Assembly: GCA_045602425.1 (NCBI GenBank)
Contig: JAZSBO010000014.1
Coordinates: forward strand, 138,405-202,404
DNA length: 64,000 nt
From: RGIG9608 sp045602425
GTDB taxonomy: Bacteria; Bacteroidota; Bacteroidia; Bacteroidales; Paludibacteraceae
Direction of reading: 5' to 3'
Shown here piece after piece: positions 35,788 to 44,001 of the stretch (positions are counted from its first letter, which is position 1; each line of letters starts with the position of its first letter). A program made the translations under genes and the position numbers. A model generated the notes under the pieces. It made no database searches and was not told the DNA's origin. It saw only the letters and a program-made list of their open reading frames with translations.

Positions 35788-36351
35788 TTATTTATTATTA
35801 TACTGGTTCATAGCGAATTGCATCCCAGAAAGACAAAAACACTTTATAGCATCAATAGCTACAGCGATTTTTTCATCAACAACAACGCGTTCTTCGTCAG
35901 GAAAAGTACCCAACACAAAATCAATCTGTCCACCACGTGGAAAATTATTGCCAACGCCAAAACGCAAACGATTATATTCAGAAGTTCCAAGCAACTCTTG
36001 AATATTCTTTAATCCATTATGACCTGCATCACTACCCTTTGTTTTCAACCTTATTGTTCCTACAGGTAACGCCAAATCGTCAACCACAACCAACATATTT
36101 TCTAACGCTACATGCTCTTTTTGTAGCCAATACCGAATAGCCTGTCCACTAAGATTAACAAATGTCGATGGTTTCAACAAAATTAATTCTTTCCCTTTCA
36201 ACCGACATTTTGCAATAGCCCCATAACGATTATTCTCAAAAAACACATTGGACGCTTTTGCAAAAGCGTCCAATGTATCAAATCCTATATTATGGCGGGT
36301 ATGTTCATATTCAGTTCCAATATTCCCCAACCCAACTATCAAATATTTCAT
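35788..36351 (-). CDS. pth: peptidyl-tRNA hydrolase
   Basis: 187 residues. LIVGLGNIGTEYEHTRHNIGFDTLD with the catalytic His, PSTFVNLSGQAIRYWL, and DDLALPVGTIRLKTKGSDAGHNGLKNI. It recycles peptidyl-tRNA released from ribosomes. Follows rplY by 5 bases, the usual rplY-pth linkage. Confidence 0.96.
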   Translation of the reverse strand: MKYLIVGLGNIGTEYEHTRHNIGFDTLDAFAKASNVFFENNRYGAIAKCRLKGKELILLKPSTFVNLSGQAIRYWLQKEHVALENMLVVVDDLALPVGTIRLKTKGSDAGHNGLKNIQELLGTSEYNRLRFGVGNNFPRGGQIDFVLGTFPDEERVVVDEKIAVAIDAIKCFCLSGMQFAMNQYNNK

Positions 36352-36356
36352 TCTTA

Positions 36357-36929
36357 TTAAGCATTTGCTGCAGCAGCTCCACGAGCAGCACGAGTCAATT
36401 TAACAGCTGCTACTACAATATTTGGAGAGTTCATTATCTCTACGTTTTCAAACGAAAGATCTTTAACTTGCACAGTTTTTCCTAATCCAACATTTTCTAC
36501 ATTGATAGTTAATACATCAGGGATATTAGTCCACAAACCTTTAACTTTCAATTTACGCATATCTTGTGTCAATTTACCACCAGCACGCACACCAGCTGCA
36601 AGTCCTTCTAAACGTACAGGAATTTCTACCACAATAGGTTTTGTTTCTGTAACTTCATAAAAATCAATATGCAAAACATTATCTTTCACTGGATGAAATT
36701 GTATTTCTTTCATAATAGCTTTAACTTTTTTATCGCCTATAGTTAAATCTACCACATAAACATTTGGAGTATAAATCAACTTTCTTAAAGCTGAATTTGT
36801 TACTTGAAAATGCACATTTTCTTTTCCTCCATACAACACGCAAGGCACACTATCAGTTGCTCTCAATGCTTTCGTTGCTTTCTTCCCAATTGACTCTCTT
36901 AAAGTTCCTTCTAATTCAAATACTTTCAT
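36357..36929 (-). CDS. rplY: 50S ribosomal protein L25 (CTC/long form)
   Basis: 190 residues: N-terminal 5S rRNA-binding L25 domain (MKVFELEGTLRESIGKKATK) plus the C-terminal TL5/CTC beta domain (ETKPIVVEIPVRLEGLAAGVRAGGKL). Ala-rich tail. First gene of the minus-strand run rplY-pth-S4-mnmA-ffh. Promoter at 37017-37047. Confidence 0.95.
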   Translation of the reverse strand: MKVFELEGTLRESIGKKATKALRATDSVPCVLYGGKENVHFQVTNSALRKLIYTPNVYVVDLTIGDKKVKAIMKEIQFHPVKDNVLHIDFYEVTETKPIVVEIPVRLEGLAAGVRAGGKLTQDMRKLKVKGLWTNIPDVLTINVENVGLGKTVQVKDLSFENVEIMNSPNIVVAAVKLTRAARGAAAANA

Positions 36930-37016
36930 TTTTTTAATTTTTTAGTGTTACTCAAAATTTAAACTTCGTTCAAGGACTTTTAATTTCCCATCACACTTGC
37001 TTTTCAAAAAGCGTTG

Positions 37017-37047
37017 CAAAAATACAAAACAAATCAGTAAAAAACAA
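37017..37047 (-). promoter_or_regulatory. promoter for rplY operon
   Basis: The plus strand reads CAAAAATA at 37017-37024 (TATTTTTG on minus) with CAA at 37045-37047 (TTG on minus) 20 bases further, matching the Bacteroidota -7/-33 arrangement. About 90 bases upstream of the rplY ATG; the leader contains a small GCTTTTTGAAAAGC hairpin. Confidence 0.5.
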
Positions 37048-37056
37048 CCCTCTGCA

Positions 37057-38466
37057 TCAACGTATTTTATAAACTTTCATAAAAACAGTATTTTTTTGAA
37101 ATGTTTTTATACACGGATATTTTTTTATTCTATCAATAGTCTCATCATCCAAATTTCCAATATTTGTATAAAGCACATAGCAATTTTTATCAAAATCAAT
37201 AGAGGAAAAATGACTCTCATCACTTGTTAAATCAATATTTTTTGAACTTTGAAGTAAAGGGAACGATGTTCCCACATCTTTATAATCTATATTTTCAGAG
37301 GAGAAGAATGATTGAACTTTTTCTCTTAATTCATAATATGGGAAGTGAGCAAAAGAAGAATCCCACGACCGAGCTATTTTTTCAGGATAAACAATAAAAT
37401 TACTTGCAAAAAGTGCACATATCATTATAACTAATACAGATTTCGCAACTATTGGCGACAAGTTTTTTATAAAAAAGTCAGTTATAAAAAGAGAAAAAAC
37501 AAGCATAAAGAATGCGAAATATCGTGCATTTATAGGATTACGAAAAGGTAATGTACAAATTGCCATTACTAACACAAATATACCGTACAACAACAGCAGA
37601 GATTTTTTGTAAACAACCGAATTTCGAGAAGAAATTAAAACAAATAAAAACAAAAGAAAAATAACACCTTGACCGTTTTCGACATATCGAAAAATTTCTA
37701 CGGCTATATTTCTAAAAAAATCATAAAAACCGACAATTTGCCAATGTTCATACCAAGGAGAAGTCTCATTTGTATTCAGTAAAAAATAACCAGACAAAAT
37801 CTTTTGAATACACAAAACAAAGAAAACGAAAAAAATAGTAGGCAGATAAATCCAAAAGACAGTTTTTGTTGCCTTCCAAGAAAAATTACCTTGCGAAATA
37901 GATAAAACAAAATGATATAAAATAAGTATGCCGGATAAAATCATTCCTCTATCACTCACTGTTGCCAACAAAAAAAGCGAACACATTATTTGCACATTTT
38001 TTTTCGCAAACAAACTATTCAAACACCAAACAGAAAATGCCAGTAAAAATAAATCTGGAGTCAATAACAAAATTTGTACAGCAATAGTTGCATTAAATAA
38101 AATAAAAAGAAAAGAGAATATTAAGAACTGTTTCGAGAAAAAACGTTTACAAAGCAAATATACTTGATAAACAAACATCAAAGCAAAAGGCAAGTACGCC
38201 AAATGCGTTACAAACAGCGAACGACCAAACAGCGACCAAACAACTGCAGTATAAACTTGTGGCAATGTAGCCAATGTCAGATTTATTTCAGGAGGATAAA
38301 ACAAAGAAGAGAAGTTCGTTTCATACAAAAAGTTTGCAGGAACAGAAATCAATGATACAGAATCCCAAAAAAAACAAGTATCAGTCAATAATAATTTTGC
38401 GATGATAACACAAATCATTGCAAGAATAAGAGCGATATTTTCTTTTAAATAAGAACAAAATTTCAT
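37057..38466 (-). CDS. polytopic membrane protein, GT-C glycosyltransferase-like
   Basis: 469 residues with about ten membrane helices. An early acidic residue after helix 1 (LTDTCFFWDS), then YPPEINLTLATLPQVYTAVVWSLFG, resemble the first loop of ArnT/PMT-type GT-C enzymes (Asp, then a 'HPP...LFG' pattern). The C-terminal ~100 residues are soluble. Such proteins transfer sugars from polyprenyl-phosphate donors in the periplasm. Assignment rests on topology and weak motifs. Last gene of the envelope operon, 1 base after the PorE-like gene. Confidence 0.5.
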   Translation of the reverse strand: MKFCSYLKENIALILAMICVIIAKLLLTDTCFFWDSVSLISVPANFLYETNFSSLFYPPEINLTLATLPQVYTAVVWSLFGRSLFVTHLAYLPFALMFVYQVYLLCKRFFSKQFLIFSFLFILFNATIAVQILLLTPDLFLLAFSVWCLNSLFAKKNVQIMCSLFLLATVSDRGMILSGILILYHFVLSISQGNFSWKATKTVFWIYLPTIFFVFFVLCIQKILSGYFLLNTNETSPWYEHWQIVGFYDFFRNIAVEIFRYVENGQGVIFLLFLFVLISSRNSVVYKKSLLLLYGIFVLVMAICTLPFRNPINARYFAFFMLVFSLFITDFFIKNLSPIVAKSVLVIMICALFASNFIVYPEKIARSWDSSFAHFPYYELREKVQSFFSSENIDYKDVGTSFPLLQSSKNIDLTSDESHFSSIDFDKNCYVLYTNIGNLDDETIDRIKKYPCIKTFQKNTVFMKVYKIR

Positions 38467-38467
38467 A

Positions 38468-40453
38468 TCAGTAAAGGTTATAAGTTGTTTTTACCACCTT
38501 AAATTCTGTTCTACGATTTATCTGATCTACAATATCTTTTTGCTCATCAGTAAACAACTCGCAATATTTCTCATCAAGTAAATGTCCTTCTTTCAGGAAA
38601 CGATATTTTTTTGCTAAAGCCTTTCCTACTTCAACTGGTTTTGACTTACCATAACCTTTTGCCGTCAGACGTTCCGACTCGATACCCGATTTTATTAAAA
38701 ATTCGACAACAGATTCAGCACGCTTTTCCGACAATTCCATATTAAAGTCATCATCACCTTTCATATCTGTATGAGATGCTATTTCTATAGTTATATTCGG
38801 ATTATCATTCAACAATTTTACTAAACTTTTCAATGATTTTTCTGAAGAAGCAGTCAAATTCCATTTTCCAAATTCATAGAAAATATCATCTATCTGTATT
38901 GGTTTTGATATTGATGCCAACTCAAATTCGTACTTAAAAGATTTACTATCTGTTAAACTATCTGTCGATAATTTGAACGATTGATTCAGGTAACCTCTAC
39001 TTGATGCAAGCATTACATATTGCTCATTTTTATCTAAAAGAATCCGATACGAGCCATCTTTTTTAACACGTTGCTTCACATTCGTTCCATTATTACCTAT
39101 CAATTTCACAACCGCATCAGGCAGAATCTCTCCATCTTGATCAACTACAGTTCCTTCTATCGAAAGAACAACTTCAGGAAGTAGGAAACTCCAAATCTTG
39201 TCGTAACCTTTACTTTGTTTACGATTTGACGAGAAAAAACCATTTTCTTGCTCAAACGCAAATGTAATACCAAAATCATCGGCATTAGAATTTATAGGTA
39301 TTCCCATATTTTTTACTTGCCAACGAAATATACTATCTTGATCTGCCTTAAAAACATCCAATCCACCAAACCCTGAATGTCCATTCGACGAGAAATAAAG
39401 ATTACCTTTAGCATCAAATGAGGGGAACATTTCATCGCCTTCTGTATTGATATTTTCTCCTAAATTCTCCGGCATTGCATAAGAATCGTCCGCCTTTATT
39501 TCACTTCTCCAAATATCCTTCCCTCCAAAGCCATTAGCATTATCCGACACAAAATAAAGATATTTACCATCGGGTGAAAGAGCTGGATGAGCTGTGGATA
39601 TACTACTATCGTTGAACAAAGCCACCTTAATAGGCGAAGACCATTGAGCACCAGATCGAACAGATTTATAGATCTCAGCCCCAAGACTTGAACCTTTCAC
39701 CGATCGACAACGTGTAAAATAAATAGTTTTTCCATCCATAGAAAAACAACAAGCTCCTTCATCGTCAGCAGTATTAAAATCACCTTCAAATAGTTGCAAT
39801 TCTTCCCACTTACCAGAAGCATTCTTCTTTGTAAACAAAAAATTATTATTAGGCAACCCTGTTATTGCACTATTTTTTTTATTTATTTTATTATCACGAT
39901 TTGTTGTAATAACCAACGACTCAAAATTTTTTCCAACAAAAACAGGGCAAAACTCTGAATTCTTTCTTGAATTTAAAAACGAGGCTTGCTTAACAACATA
40001 ACGTGTCGGATTTTTCTTCCACTCTTCAATTTGTTCACATGCAAGAATCGCAGTTTTTACTAACTCACTTTCAGGATTTGCTTTTAAGTATAGTTTATAG
40101 TTTTTCAAAGCCTCCGAATATTGTCCATTTTTATGCAAAACTTGAGCATAACGTAAATACACTTCTGGATCTTTATATTTGCTACTAATTGCTCTTGCGT
40201 AAGCCCGAATAGCTTTAGAATTATTATTTGACAAACGATAGCATTCTCCCATTTTGAATAAAACAGAAGCTTTCAATGCCTTATCTTTCTTACTTATCGA
40301 ACGTTGAGTTGTATTATATAATTCTGCAGCGGCATAATACTCTCCTATTTCGCAACGTTTGTCTGCATTTTTTAACCGACTTGATACGCTACACGATGAT
40401 AAGAAAAATAGAGATAAAAAAAAGATGAGATATTTGCCTTGAATATACATCAT
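38468..40453 (-). CDS. PorE-like outer-membrane lipoprotein (TPR - PD40 propeller - CRD - OmpA)
   Basis: 661 residues. Lipobox FFLSSC; TPR repeats about 25-150; WD40/PD40-like beta-propeller about 170-420 (FSMDGKTIYFTRC, LSPDGKYLYFVSDN, FDAKGNLYFSSNGHSGFGG); carboxypeptidase-regulatory-like domain about 430-500 (SIEGTVVDQDGEILPDAVV); OmpA C-terminal peptidoglycan-binding domain about 525-655 (IASHTDMKGDDDFN, LSEKRAESV). This order and length match P. gingivalis PorE (PG1058) of the type IX secretion system, including the FLKEGHLL...NRRTEF ending. Related paralogues exist in Bacteroidota, so PorE identity is probable, not certain. Met2 is an alternative start. Confidence 0.75.
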   Translation of the reverse strand: MMYIQGKYLIFFLSLFFLSSCSVSSRLKNADKRCEIGEYYAAAELYNTTQRSISKKDKALKASVLFKMGECYRLSNNNSKAIRAYARAISSKYKDPEVYLRYAQVLHKNGQYSEALKNYKLYLKANPESELVKTAILACEQIEEWKKNPTRYVVKQASFLNSRKNSEFCPVFVGKNFESLVITTNRDNKINKKNSAITGLPNNNFLFTKKNASGKWEELQLFEGDFNTADDEGACCFSMDGKTIYFTRCRSVKGSSLGAEIYKSVRSGAQWSSPIKVALFNDSSISTAHPALSPDGKYLYFVSDNANGFGGKDIWRSEIKADDSYAMPENLGENINTEGDEMFPSFDAKGNLYFSSNGHSGFGGLDVFKADQDSIFRWQVKNMGIPINSNADDFGITFAFEQENGFFSSNRKQSKGYDKIWSFLLPEVVLSIEGTVVDQDGEILPDAVVKLIGNNGTNVKQRVKKDGSYRILLDKNEQYVMLASSRGYLNQSFKLSTDSLTDSKSFKYEFELASISKPIQIDDIFYEFGKWNLTASSEKSLKSLVKLLNDNPNITIEIASHTDMKGDDDFNMELSEKRAESVVEFLIKSGIESERLTAKGYGKSKPVEVGKALAKKYRFLKEGHLLDEKYCELFTDEQKDIVDQINRRTEFKVVKTTYNLY

Positions 40454-40456
40454 ATT

Positions 40457-41263
40457 CTAACGGATGCGATGTTTCAGTATTTCTATTTTATGCACAACTT
40501 TGGTTCGCTCTTGCTCCAACCTATAACAATCTGCCAAAATCATTGAAAAATCAAAAGTAGCTCTGATTGCCTCTTTGTCGTTTTTTGTTAGATAATAAAC
40601 ATATTCTCTAACACCTTTTAAGCAAACTTTTATGGAATTTTGCTCACGAAGAGCAATGAAATTTGCAATATTTGTAGCCTCTTCCGCTTCAAACAACAAA
40701 TTTTCCATAATCATATTCTCATCAGAGAATGAATTATACACACCTTGTTCTTTCGAGCGATAAAGAACTTCATCAGCAGTTAAACTTAAAGCGTGATGTT
40801 GTACATCAACATTACCATAATATTGACTCACAACTGAAAAAACACCACGTTCATCAACCATTGGCTTTAAATATGTTCTATTTAAATTATATGCCATTTG
40901 CATTTTTCGATGAAGATAAGAGCCGTAATCTTGATATAATGTATCTTTCGTAAAAATGAAATCTTTTTTTAACAAGGTTAATTCTTTTTGTTTTTCTGGC
41001 AATAATGTATCAATATATGCAAGGGTTCGTTCGTTTTCGAACAACTGTATTTTCCACTCTAATGTATCAGCCATTCTACGATATTTAACTAACGAAGCAT
41101 ATTCTTGATGTATTGAATCCAAAACTATTTTTGCAGAATTCCATTCGTTGTTTTGAATATGCATATTAGCTTTTTCTAACAAATCAGAAGCCTTGTCCTC
41201 ATCGCTTTTCGAACAAGCTACAAACAATGAGAAAACAAGTATAATTAAAATGGTCTTTTTCAT
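40457..41263 (-). CDS. hypothetical lipoprotein
   Basis: 268 residues. Signal peptide ending FSLFVAC gives a lipobox. After it comes a short TPR-like helical stretch (SDLLEKANMHIQNNEWNSAKIVLDSI) and a mostly helical remainder. I do not recognise a family. Sits 3 bases before the PorE-like gene and 2 after DUF2007 in the envelope operon, so a role at the outer membrane is plausible. Confidence 0.6.
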   Translation of the reverse strand: MKKTILIILVFSLFVACSKSDEDKASDLLEKANMHIQNNEWNSAKIVLDSIHQEYASLVKYRRMADTLEWKIQLFENERTLAYIDTLLPEKQKELTLLKKDFIFTKDTLYQDYGSYLHRKMQMAYNLNRTYLKPMVDERGVFSVVSQYYGNVDVQHHALSLTADEVLYRSKEQGVYNSFSDENMIMENLLFEAEEATNIANFIALREQNSIKVCLKGVREYVYYLTKNDKEAIRATFDFSMILADCYRLEQERTKVVHKIEILKHRIR

Positions 41264-41265
41264 AA

Positions 41266-41487
41266 CTAACTACATGAATAGTATTCTTTTAATACTTTCT
41301 CTGCCAAACATTTATCTTTCTCTAATAAATGTAATCTAATTCCACCAAAAGGAGAAGAGAACATTGGATACATTTGTACAATATTTTCATCACTTAAAAA
41401 ACACTCTATTCCATTTTTCTTTAAAATATCGTACTCTATATTAGCCAATAGCAGATCAGTATATGTTTTAAATACAATCGTTTTCAT
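41266..41487 (-). CDS. DUF2007 domain-containing protein
   Basis: 73 residues, a small cytoplasmic protein. 'YTDLLLANIEYDILKKNGIECFLSDENIV' followed by GGIRLHLLEKD is the DUF2007 pattern (a putative signal-transducing ferredoxin-like fold). Function unknown. Directly after thrC (2 bases). Confidence 0.75.
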   Translation of the reverse strand: MKTIVFKTYTDLLLANIEYDILKKNGIECFLSDENIVQMYPMFSSPFGGIRLHLLEKDKCLAEKVLKEYYSCS

Positions 41488-41489
41488 TA

Positions 41490-42794
41490 TTACAAATTCA
41501 TCAAATACGACTTAAAGTCAGAAAAATCTTTTGACATTGGTATCGATTGCTTCTTCCCATTCATAAATGTTTTTATTTTTTCAGGTACTTCCAACGACTG
41601 TTCAATGATTGTCTCTACCGTATCTTTGAATTTTATTGGATGTGCAGTTTCTAAAAAGACACCTACTTCATCTTCTGCCAATTGCTCTTTCAATGCCAAA
41701 TATCCACAAGCACCATGAGGATCTAACAAATATTTATTTGTAGAGAAACATTCTGAAATGCCTTTTCCTATCTCATTATCAGAATAAGCGACACCACTAA
41801 TTTCTTTACAAATCTCAGCATGACTATCGTTATATAAATTAAGTATACGAGCAAAATTACTTGGATCACCCACATCCATAGCATTCGCAATCGTAGCAAC
41901 CGAAGGACGAGGCTGATATTTACCCGTTTCTAAATATTGTAAAAATATATCATTTCTGTTATTTGCAGCGATAAATCGATAAATCGGCAAGCCCATCTTT
42001 TTTGCAAAAATTCCAGCAGTAATATTCCCAAAGTTTCCACTAGGCACACACATTACAACTTTCTGATGCTTTGCCAACATTTTTTTTAGTTGGGCATAAG
42101 CATAAAAGTAATAAAACGATTGTGGAAGAAAACGAGCAACATTTATAGAGTTTGCAGAAGTCAACAATTTTTTATTGTTAATATCGTTATCAAGAAATGC
42201 GGTTTTAACCAAGCGCTGACAGTCATCAAATGTCCCATCAACCTCTATCGCTGTGATATTTTTTCCTAATGTAGTAAATTGACATTCTTGAATAGCACTC
42301 ACTTTCCCTTTCGGATAAAGAACATAAACAGAAATTCCTTCAACACCTAAAAACCCATTAGCGACAGCACTTCCTGTGTCTCCAGATGTTGCTACAAGTA
42401 CCTTTACATCCGCCAAACCTTGTTTTTTCACAAAGTAACCTAACAACCGCGACATAAATCGTGCACCAACATCTTTAAATGCTAATGTAGGTCCATGAAA
42501 TAGTTCTAACGTATAAATATTATTCTCAACTTTAACTAATGGAATCTCAAAATTGAGTGTATCATAAACAATTTTTTTCAAATCTTCGGTAGCAACATCT
42601 TCTCCGAAAAACGCCTCGGCTACTATAAATGCAATTTCTTGCAAAGAATAGTTTTCTATCTCATCATAAAAAGATGCTGGCAATTTTTTTATGCAATCTG
42701 GCATAAAAAGCCCCTTATCACTTGCCAAACCTCTTATTACAGCATCACACAAAGAAACGCCTGATTCTTGTTTATTTGTACTATAATACTTCAT
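41490..42794 (-). CDS. thrC: threonine synthase
   Basis: 434 residues. N-terminal MKYYSTNKQ, PLP lysine in ELFHGPTLAFKDVGARFM, phosphate loop VATSGDTGSAVANGF, and VPSGNFGNITAG. It converts O-phosphohomoserine to threonine. The start overlaps the Wzz-like stop by 4 bases (ATGA), so it is translationally coupled to a polysaccharide gene, an unusual neighbour for an amino-acid enzyme. Confidence 0.95.
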   Translation of the reverse strand: MKYYSTNKQESGVSLCDAVIRGLASDKGLFMPDCIKKLPASFYDEIENYSLQEIAFIVAEAFFGEDVATEDLKKIVYDTLNFEIPLVKVENNIYTLELFHGPTLAFKDVGARFMSRLLGYFVKKQGLADVKVLVATSGDTGSAVANGFLGVEGISVYVLYPKGKVSAIQECQFTTLGKNITAIEVDGTFDDCQRLVKTAFLDNDINNKKLLTSANSINVARFLPQSFYYFYAYAQLKKMLAKHQKVVMCVPSGNFGNITAGIFAKKMGLPIYRFIAANNRNDIFLQYLETGKYQPRPSVATIANAMDVGDPSNFARILNLYNDSHAEICKEISGVAYSDNEIGKGISECFSTNKYLLDPHGACGYLALKEQLAEDEVGVFLETAHPIKFKDTVETIIEQSLEVPEKIKTFMNGKKQSIPMSKDFSDFKSYLMNL

Positions 42795-43984
42795 TCTATA
42801 TTTTTCTTTTTACGAAGTCTTGAGAATATTGATTTGTCTTCACAATCAAACCAAACTGTAATTTTCTCATTCTGAAGAATTTCAACTATATATTGTTTGA
42901 ACACTATCACGCATAAAGCTATGGCAGTACCCATAAAAGCAAATATAAATATAATACTCATTTTGCTCGTCCCTACTGGCTCTATTGGTACAGTAACAGG
43001 CTCCAATACCATAAACACAGGAGTATCTTCTTTTACACTAATTCGAGCTTGCTCAAGTTGAGAAGTTAAACTTGCATAAACATCAAAAGCAGCCAACGAT
43101 TCCTCTTCCAATCGAGTCATCTTGGCTTGTGCCATTGCCGTAGTCAACGATTTATTCGCATCTTGGAAACGTGCAAGTTTCTCTCGTTTTTCATTGTAGT
43201 TTATTTCTGCTTCTTGAAAACGTTCCTCAACAAAATCAAGATAATTTTGAGCTTTTTGTGTTTTATATTTTATAATATATTTTTGCAAAAGTTGCTCTGT
43301 AGCCGATGTAATTTGAGCAGCAGCAACTGCTTCTGGCATTTTCGATATTATCGAAACGCTATTATTTTTAGGATCAACCGCTATTGTAACAATATTGTTC
43401 AACGCAACAGTAGCCCCATACTCAATTTCATTTAAAGGAACATATTCTGGTGTTTTCTTCTCTTCACTAACATTTACAGAACGTTCCATCATTTCATTTC
43501 GTAAAGCAATTCGTTTTTTACGCTGTTGAACAGCAAAATAGTTTATCGTCTTTGCTTTTAATCTACGAAACCAAAGAAAACGTTTATAATCTGGTTTAGT
43601 TATATAATCATAAATTGTAACATTAGTCGGAAATTTCGACAATGTAATATTCGTCTGTAACAACTCTTTCTTGAAATGCACATTGTTAAATACATTTTTA
43701 TACAAATCAACGGGTAATGCCGAATTTGAAGAACCCGACAACGCATTTAAATTCACACCTGCCATAGCAGCCAAACCACCCAATGAACCACCTATTTTCA
43801 GACCACTTGTACCTTGAGGAACAATAACACTAGTTGCTGCATATTCTTTTTGTGAAAACAAGGCTACAATAACACCACAACAAAAAGAAACAATTATCAT
43901 TCTTAAAATAAAAAGCCTCTTCTTTTTTATATCAGCAAACAGTTCTTTTAAGCTGAATTCTTTATTTTCCATATTCTCTGCCAT
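42791..43984 (-). CDS. Wzz-family chain-length/polysaccharide co-polymerase
   Basis: 397 residues: membrane helices near 27-47 and 340-362 flanking a periplasmic domain with coiled coil (about 240-310, FVEERFQEAEINYNEKREKLARF). The PVTVPIEPVGTSK proline-rich motif just before helix 2 is the PCP signature. It controls length of O-antigen or capsule chains in the inner membrane. No cytoplasmic tyrosine kinase domain. Follows the Wza-like gene by 17 bases. Confidence 0.85.
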   Translation of the reverse strand: MAENMENKEFSLKELFADIKKKRLFILRMIIVSFCCGVIVALFSQKEYAATSVIVPQGTSGLKIGGSLGGLAAMAGVNLNALSGSSNSALPVDLYKNVFNNVHFKKELLQTNITLSKFPTNVTIYDYITKPDYKRFLWFRRLKAKTINYFAVQQRKKRIALRNEMMERSVNVSEEKKTPEYVPLNEIEYGATVALNNIVTIAVDPKNNSVSIISKMPEAVAAAQITSATEQLLQKYIIKYKTQKAQNYLDFVEERFQEAEINYNEKREKLARFQDANKSLTTAMAQAKMTRLEEESLAAFDVYASLTSQLEQARISVKEDTPVFMVLEPVTVPIEPVGTSKMSIIFIFAFMGTAIALCVIVFKQYIVEILQNEKITVWFDCEDKSIFSRLRKKKNIE

Positions 43985-44001
43985 ATAATTTTAATTATGG
44001 A

